DNA of 10,089 nucleotides. Origin: Bacteroidota bacterium (GTDB lineage: Bacteria; Bacteroidota; Ignavibacteria; Palsa-1295). This document shows positions 6,832-10,089 of this stretch, in pieces. Every line of letters begins with the position of its first letter. Position 1 is the stretch's first letter. Made by a program: the position numbers and the translations under genes. The DNA lies in assembly GCA_025363505.1 (NCBI GenBank), contig JANYDV010000269.1, forward strand, positions 1-10,089, written 5' to 3'. The notes below the pieces were generated by a model, which worked only from the letters and a program-made list of their open reading frames with translations, was not told the DNA's origin and did not search any database.

Positions 6832-7519
6832 AGATTTTTAATTCTTTTGTTATTATCAATTTCGCTCCGAACACCTCTTCAAAACAACTTGCCAATCTGT
6901 TTTTTACTTCAGTCATTGTAGGTTGTTCTTCTAATAACTCCGAAAGATTCACGACTCCTCGATCGCTGATACCACAGGGAATGATGTGATCGAAATATTT
7001 GAGATCGGTATTGACATTAAATGCAAAGCCGTGCATCGTACACCAACGTGATGCTTTTACACCGATAGCACAAATTTTCCGTTCGTTTCCGCTTTCTCCT
7101 ATCCACACACCGGTGCGCCCGGCGATTCTGAATGCTGTTAGATCATAGGTTGCAATAGTCTTGATTATCACTTCTTCGAGCGAGCGTAAATACCAGCCGA
7201 GATCTTCTTTGAAGTGCGAAAGATTTAAGATAGGATAACCGACAAGTTGCCCGGGACCATGAAAAGTCACGTCGCCACCGCGTTCGATCTCAAATTTCTC
7301 GGCGCCGATGTTTGCCAATACTTCATCAGTAAAAAGAATATGAGCCTCTTCGGTTACTCGCCCAAGTGTAAAGACCGGGGGGTGCTCGCAAAGAATGAGT
7401 GTGTCATTTGCTTTGGCTTCGACCACATCGTGAAAAATCCGCCGCTGAAGCTCCAATACTTGGGAGTAGGGAGTCTGATGAAGTAAAAGCAAGTCAACTT
7501 TTTTTCCGAAGTAGTCCAT
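6818..7519 (-). CDS. lipB: lipoyl(octanoyl) transferase LipB
   Basis: Transfers octanoate from octanoyl-acyl carrier protein to lipoyl domains of 2-oxoacid dehydrogenases and glycine cleavage H protein; cytoplasmic. The 233-residue protein shows the LipB signature in order: EHPPVFTLGR (45-54), RGGDVTFHGPGQLVGYP (80-96), TGVWIG (136-141), KICAIGVKASRW with the catalytic Lys155, HGFAFNVN (163-170) and IIPCGI with the catalytic Cys182. All key residues are present. ATG 7519 gives a sensible N-terminus (MDYFGKKVDLLLL). It is transcribed toward paaD and overlaps its last 14 bases. Functionally it is housekeeping and unlinked to phenylacetate metabolism. A gene for LipA is not in the window. Confidence 0.96.
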   Translation of the reverse strand: MDYFGKKVDLLLLHQTPYSQVLELQRRIFHDVVEAKANDTLILCEHPPVFTLGRVTEEAHILFTDEVLANIGAEKFEIERGGDVTFHGPGQLVGYPILNLSHFKEDLGWYLRSLEEVIIKTIATYDLTAFRIAGRTGVWIGESGNERKICAIGVKASRWCTMHGFAFNVNTDLKYFDHIIPCGISDRGVVNLSELLEEQPTMTEVKNRLASCFEEVFGAKLIITKELKISTAV

Positions 7520-7655
7520 TAGCCATTAAACATTGTAGCCTCAGGAGAAGTTGTATAACTGATAAATATCGTGTTTTGAAATAGGGTTTAGAGACTCGGA
7601 ACGAGTTGATAAAAACAGAGGTTTAACCTTCGCATTTGTCGAAAAAACCAAGCAC

Positions 7656-7744
7656 GGAGGGGTGGCCGAGTGGCTGAAGGCAACGGTTTGCTAAACCGTC
7701 ATAGTGTGTAAACGCTATCGGGGGTTCGAATCCCCCCCCCTCCG
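7656..7744 (+). tRNA. tRNA-Ser (anticodon GCU)
   Basis: A complete class II cloverleaf can be folded: acceptor GGAGGGG (7656-7662) with CCCCTCC (7737-7743), D-stem GCC/GGC, and anticodon stem ACGGT/ACCGT enclosing TTGCTAA with anticodon GCT at 7690-7692. A long variable arm (ATAGTG...CGCTAT) is diagnostic of serine, and the T-arm is GGGGG-TTCGAAT-CCCCC. The discriminator is G7744, as expected for tRNA-Ser. The following bases are CAA, so the CCA end is not fully encoded and would be added enzymatically. It reads AGC and AGU codons. Confidence 0.97.
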
Positions 7745-7760
7745 CAAATTTTTATAGATA

Positions 7761-7790
7761 CAACACCCTATCGCGGGTGTTTTTTGTTTT
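7761..7790 (+). terminator. rho-independent terminator of the tRNA-Ser gene
   Basis: A 7-bp stem AACACCC/GGGTGTT with a 6-base loop TATCGC is followed by TTTTTTGTTTT. It starts 17 bases after the tRNA 3' end, so the tRNA is probably a single-gene transcript. Confidence 0.85.
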
Positions 7791-7854
7791 AAAAATCCAT
7801 AAACTATTCCCCTGTCGGCACGTTGTATTTTCCATCATTCATCATTATTCTACT

Positions 7855-8397
7855 ATGAATTTCCTCTTTCGTGAAGCCTATTGGGCATCATTATTGATAC
7901 TCGCAGGCGTCTTGTTGATCGTTCGTAATGTCTTCAAGCTCGATCTGCCGGTGATTGGCATCATATTCCCCATTATTATTATTTCTTGGGGCGTTAGTAT
8001 TTTGCTCGGACCAAAAGGTAATGCCGACAACGACAGCACCCTTCTCTTCCATAACGGCTCAGTAACGGGAGTCGATGGAAATAGCAGTTATAACGTTATT
8101 TTTGGAAAAGGTACCTATGATCTTCGAAACATCAAAGTAGGTGATAAAAACACACGGGTTGATATTGATGCAATTTTTTCCAGTGCATTCGTGAGGATCA
8201 ACCCAAACATTCCAATGAAAATCATTGTCTCGGCTGTGTTTGCCAGCGGCAAATTGCCGGATGGATCAGTAATTAGTTTTGGTGACCGCACTTATACTAC
8301 GCGTTCATACAATGCTGACTCGGCGTATGTTGAAGTCTACGCTGATGTTTTCTTTGGTGACCTCCGAATTATTGAAGACGATTCAGCTACATTCTAA
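7855..8397 (+). CDS. LiaF-like membrane protein (DUF5668-type TM region plus LiaF-like C-terminal domain)
   Basis: The 180-residue protein has a short N-terminal segment and two predicted membrane helices at about residues 10-27 (WASLLILAGVLLIVRNVF) and 32-51, separated by the short turn KLDLP. A soluble C-terminal domain (about 78-175) follows, made of repeated short beta strands: NVIFGKGTYDL, TRVDIDAIFSSAFVRINPN, VSAVFASGKLPDGS, YVEVYADVFFGDLRIIED. This is the pattern of LiaF/VraT-like 'cell wall-active antibiotic response' proteins, where the soluble part folds as a beta helix. I chose ATG 7855 because longer in-frame starts lie within the tRNA terminator. Known LiaF inhibits a LiaS-type histidine kinase in Gram-positives; no kinase or regulator gene is here, so its role, perhaps envelope-stress sensing, is inferred. 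A small related gene follows after 12 bases. Confidence 0.85.
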   Translation: MNFLFREAYWASLLILAGVLLIVRNVFKLDLPVIGIIFPIIIISWGVSILLGPKGNADNDSTLLFHNGSVTGVDGNSSYNVIFGKGTYDLRNIKVGDKNTRVDIDAIFSSAFVRINPNIPMKIIVSAVFASGKLPDGSVISFGDRTYTTRSYNADSAYVEVYADVFFGDLRIIEDDSATF

Positions 8398-8409
8398 GAA
8401 AGGGATATT

Positions 8410-8586
8410 ATGCGAGGGAGCACCATCTGGGGAGTATTGCTTTTAGTGATCGGAATAACAATACTTCTGCGCAATGTTTTTGATATTAATTTGCCACTAT
8501 GGGATATTGTGTTGCCGGCGCTACTCATTCTTTGGGGTGTGTCTATGCTGGTAAAGAACATTTCCAAAGCCAAGCGCCATTCATAG
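8410..8586 (+). CDS. 58-residue two-TM protein related to the N-terminal half of the preceding LiaF-like protein
   Basis: ATG 8410 to TAG 8586 encodes MRGSTIWGVLLLVIGITILL and onward, with two hydrophobic helices at about residues 5-24 and 29-48 and a basic C-terminus (KNISKAKRHS). By eye, residues about 10-48 share 17 of 39 positions with the membrane part of the upstream protein, including RNVF, a central LP and WGVS. It lacks the soluble C-terminal domain. The start follows AAAGGGAT, a plausible Shine-Dalgarno six to nine bases upstream, and the gene begins 12 bases after the upstream stop, so the two form an operon. It looks like a DUF5668-type stand-alone membrane module, either a partial duplication or a separate partner. 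Function is unknown. Confidence 0.8.
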   Translation: MRGSTIWGVLLLVIGITILLRNVFDINLPLWDIVLPALLILWGVSMLVKNISKAKRHS

Positions 8587-8700
8587 TCTCTATATGGTAT
8601 TTAACCTGTTTGAGTATTTCTTCAGCAACCACACCGTGCTCATAATTGGCTAATCCGGTTTCGAGTACCGTTATGATCGAGAGATCGTTAGAGTTTACTA

Positions 8701-8735
8701 TAAAAAAATAGGGGCATCCTCGAAAGAATGCCCCT
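8701..8735 (-). terminator. strong rho-independent terminator for minus-strand transcription
   Basis: On the minus strand AGGGGCAT (8735-8728) pairs perfectly with ATGCCCCT (8717-8710) around a 10-base loop and is followed by ATTTTTTTA. On the plus strand no T-run follows the hairpin, so it acts chiefly on transcripts coming from the right, that is, from the small-peptide array at 9185-8795. It lies about 60 bases after the last peptide remnant. Confidence 0.85.
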
Positions 8736-8794
8736 GCCACGGGATACAAGCTACAATCACTGGATGGATAGTAGTTTGTATGGATTTCCAAAAT

Positions 8795-8848
8795 TTATAT
8801 GATCGTTAATGAATCAACTAAAACGATCCCACCTGACTGTAGTGCCTA
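8795..8848 (-). pseudogene. C-terminal remnant of a third copy of the small-peptide gene
   Basis: The last part of the peptide reading frame is recognisable upstream of a TAA at 8797-8795: ALQSGGIVLVDSLTII, against AQQNGNIVVVDTLTLI in the intact copy. The first 33 bases, from the stop inward, match the second copy at 26 positions. Further upstream, a TAG stands where the other copies have CAG (Gln), after which similarity is lost. Only 74 bases separate its stop from the stop of the next copy, too few for a full gene of 147 bases. It is therefore a truncated, dead copy. Confidence 0.6.
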
Positions 8849-8871
8849 CACAAAAAACTGCGAACAGTCAA

Positions 8872-9019
8872 TTACATGATTGTCAATGTATCAACACATA
8901 CGATATTTCCATTCTGCTGAGCCTGAATCACAGAACTGTTCACTTGTGCCGAGGTAACGTTTCCGATACCAAAAATCATCTGAAGATTAAGAATGATACT
9001 TTTAAAGTAGCATCGTCAT
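8872..9019 (-). pseudogene. second copy of the ~48-residue peptide gene, one-base frameshift near the start
   Basis: From ATG 9019-9017 the frame reads M-T-M-L-L and then meets TAA (9004-9002). Skipping one base there restores a frame of the same total length (48 residues) as the intact copy, ending at TAA 8874-8872. The restored protein has KSIILNLQMIFGIGNVTSAQ followed by VNSSVIQAQQNGNIVCVDTL and TIM, identical to the intact copy at about 35 of 48 positions. In the core (residues 10-27 and 31-46) 14 codons differ only synonymously against three amino-acid changes, so selection kept the protein until recently. The stop context is CTT TAA A. The possibilities are a recent one-base insertion in an A/T run, a sequencing error, or a +1 recoding site. 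An internal ATG (residue 14) could also start a shorter peptide. Confidence 0.6.
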
Positions 9020-9038
9020 TTCTTCTCTTCTTGCTCAA

Positions 9039-9185
9039 TTAAATGAGAGTTAATGTATCAACTACTACGATATTGCCATTCTGCTGAGCTTGTATCATCG
9101 CTCCGTTTACTTGAGCCGGTGTTACATTGCCAAGACCGAAGATCATCTGAAGATTAAGAACGAGGGTTGAAAGTAGAATTGTCAT
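9039..9185 (-). CDS. small ~48-residue peptide of an unrecognised tandem family, intact copy
   Basis: ATG 9185-9183 to TAA 9041-9039 encodes 48 residues: a hydrophobic N-terminal half (MTILLSTLVLNLQMIFGLG) and a more polar half (NVTPAQVNGAMIQAQQNGN) ending IVVVDTLTLI. There is no cysteine and almost no charge, with one Asp. I prefer this start to an upstream in-frame ATG (9260) because GGAG lies about nine bases before it, and because similarity to the second copy begins exactly here. The homologous neighbours at 9019-8872 and 8848-8795 and a terminator at 8735-8701 make one minus-strand unit. The hydrophobic start followed by GLG could be a membrane segment, a signal, or a double-glycine-like leader; I cannot tell which. 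No exporter or modification enzyme is visible nearby. Function is unknown. Confidence 0.7.
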   Translation of the reverse strand: MTILLSTLVLNLQMIFGLGNVTPAQVNGAMIQAQQNGNIVVVDTLTLI

Positions 9186-9270
9186 TGTCGTAGTCTCCGC
9201 TGTTGCGCTTAAAAGTGATTTGAAATACGTTAGTTGATTATCGTAATACAAATATGGCACATTGGAAGCT

Positions 9271-9278
9271 CAAATATA
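9271..9278 (-). promoter_or_regulatory. candidate Bacteroidota-type -7 box (TATATTTG) for the peptide array
   Basis: Read on the minus strand, 9278-9271 is TATATTTG, a full match to the Bacteroidota -7 consensus TAnnTTTG. It lies about 85 bases upstream of the intact peptide ATG. A second near-match, CATATTTG, lies at 9256-9249. I see no TTG at the expected -33 distance, so the assignment is tentative. Confidence 0.3.
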
Positions 9279-9759
9279 TGAACAGTTTCGCAACTTTCAT
9301 CACATCATTTATGTGGCGTTTTTGAGCTATTTTAAGCGGTCAGCGTCTCGATCTTTTTTCTTAATCTCTCTACGAGAATCAACTAAGAACTAAATTCTCA
9401 ATCACTTAGCACACGTCAGGTTTTCAATGAACGGCACTGCATTTTTGTGCAGTTTACTGAGAAAAATCACTTTGTTTGGGCAAAAAACTTCTTTTTTCTA
9501 CCCGATTTTCTCATTTTTTCTTCTCTTTTCTCAAGAACGACTGTTTTTTAAGGTCTAACTTTTGTCGAAACTCAGGTGCCCGTGTAAACTTGTCACCCTC
9601 TTCTGTCTGTTTCCTATCTCACTCCTCCAAAAAGCCGTCTGCCGAAATCGCCGTGTTTTTTAATTACTCAACGATTACAATACAAATATACCAGATAGTG
9701 GTGACGAAATAAAATCAAAAAAAAGTATTTTATCACATACCATTTCGTGTTTTATTGCG

Positions 9760-9767
9760 TATATTTG
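9760..9767 (+). promoter_or_regulatory. candidate Bacteroidota-type -7 box (TATATTTG) for the gene at the window end
   Basis: TATATTTG matches the Bacteroidota -7 consensus TAnnTTTG and would start transcription near 9774, leaving a leader of about 75 bases before the TTG start at 9848. The region around the expected -33 has no clear TTG, so only the -7 element supports it. Confidence 0.35.
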
Positions 9768-9847
9768 AGTAAGCTTAATCAGCAGAAGCGTATTGGCAAC
9801 GTCATAAAGAAGTTGTAATTCATTATTTATCAAATAGATAGCACATT

Positions 9848-10089
9848 TTGAAATACTTACGCGAAATCACCCAGATTGTCACACGCTACAGCGAAAAGAA
9901 TATAGATTTATTGAGTGACGAGCTATCACCGGATATGGAAGATAACATATCCAAGCTCTATTTAGGGCTGAAAGAAGGAAAAATAACTACTGATATAGAA
10001 GCCACGAAGGAGATATATGGGTCTCCCCTAATAGATTCTCGCTACACCACCCTCAAAAATCGCCTAAAACGGAAGCTTCTCAACCATTT
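9848..10089 (+). CDS. 5' part of an unrecognised, probably helical protein
   Basis: A frame opens after TAG 9839-9841 and stays open to the window end. The only standard start is TTG 9848-9850, giving M(L)KYLREITQIVTRYSEKN and onward. The 80 visible residues are charged and strongly helix-prone: LREITQIVTRYSEKN, then NISKLYLGLKEGKI, an IEATKEIYG block, and a basic amphipathic stretch RYTTLKNRLKRKLLNHF. The lysine/leucine pattern, charge balance and lack of stops make coding likely despite the rare start. I have an impression of similar N-termini (LK-x-RL-x-x-LLN) in uncharacterised helical-repeat proteins of Bacteroidota, but cannot name a family. The gene faces away from the peptide array across about 660 bases, each side preceded by a TATATTTG box. 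No function is assigned. Confidence 0.65.
   Translation, partial: MKYLREITQIVTRYSEKNIDLLSDELSPDMEDNISKLYLGLKEGKITTDIEATKEIYGSPLIDSRYTTLKNRLKRKLLNH

Larger units (their letters stand above)
9261..9847. other. AT-rich intergenic region with no supported gene
   Basis: This stretch separates the minus-strand peptide array from the plus-strand gene at the window end. It holds pyrimidine-rich runs (about 9480-9540), a weak 6-bp hairpin (ACTGCA/TGCAGT, 9436-9453) and outward-pointing TATATTTG boxes at 9278-9271 and 9760-9767. A 78-codon frame at 9476-9712 has unusual composition (Phe/Ser-rich from T-runs) and no motif, so I do not call it. I see no repeat array, transfer RNA or insertion-sequence ends. 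Confidence 0.6.

Noticed and set aside
7656..7790. tRNA-Ser as an integration site for a mobile element
   Set aside because: No repeat of the tRNA 3' end is visible downstream and there is no integrase or other mobility gene in the window.
7777..7854. Longer in-frame start for the LiaF-like protein
   Set aside because: The GTG at 7777 lies inside the tRNA terminator hairpin and adds a segment with no relation to the family; ATG 7855 precedes the first membrane helix directly.
9186..9260. Extended 73-residue version of the intact peptide
   Set aside because: The extra 25 residues have no counterpart in the second copy, and a GGAG sits correctly before the internal ATG at 9185.
9436..9453. 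Hairpin ACTGCA/TGCAGT
   Set aside because: Only 6 bp, no following T-run on either strand, and not next to a gene end.
9476..9712. 78-codon plus-strand frame
   Set aside because: Phe/Ser-rich content comes from T-runs; no motif, no ribosome binding site, no homology to neighbours.

Overview
The window looks like a piece of a moderate-GC chromosome from the Bacteroidota/FCB side of the bacterial tree, perhaps a Kapabacteria- or Ignavibacteria-like lineage. This rests on weak cues: few clear Shine-Dalgarno sites, two TATATTTG boxes matching the Bacteroidota -7 consensus TAnnTTTG, and the general style of the proteins. There is no 16S or other marker gene, so the placement is an inference. The paaABCD cluster implies oxygen-dependent catabolism of phenylacetyl-CoA, so the organism should live at least partly aerobically.

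Positions 1-429 hold the 3' end of an unrecognised gene that converges on a minus-strand operon (3485-432). That operon encodes an acetyl-CoA acetyltransferase-type thiolase, an atypical extended SDR, and a 3-hydroxybutyryl-CoA dehydrogenase. Divergent from it, and separated by 133 bp carrying a perfect 20-bp palindrome, runs a plus-strand operon: a TetR/PaaR-like repressor followed by paaA, paaB, paaC and paaD (3619-6831). The layout suggests one repressor controlling both the ring epoxidation complex and the lower CoA-ester steps. The reductase gene paaE, the ligase paaK, and paaG, paaZ and paaF are not in the window. The lipoate-protein octanoyltransferase gene lipB converges on paaD with a 14-bp overlap.

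Downstream come a tRNA-Ser(GCU) with its own terminator, then a LiaF-like two-TM membrane protein, and directly after it a 58-codon gene that resembles only the membrane half of its neighbour.

The right end (8.7-10.1 kb) is the least explained part. On the minus strand there is a tandem family of about 48-residue peptides: one intact copy (9185-9039), one copy with a single-base frameshift (9019-8872) and a short C-terminal remnant (8848-8795). A strong minus-strand terminator follows them. The differences between the two long copies are largely synonymous in the conserved core, so these appear to be real protein genes. About 660 bp away, facing the other direction, an unrecognised gene with a TTG start runs off the window end. 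Near-mirror-placed TATATTTG boxes precede the peptide array and this gene. I could not assign a function to either.
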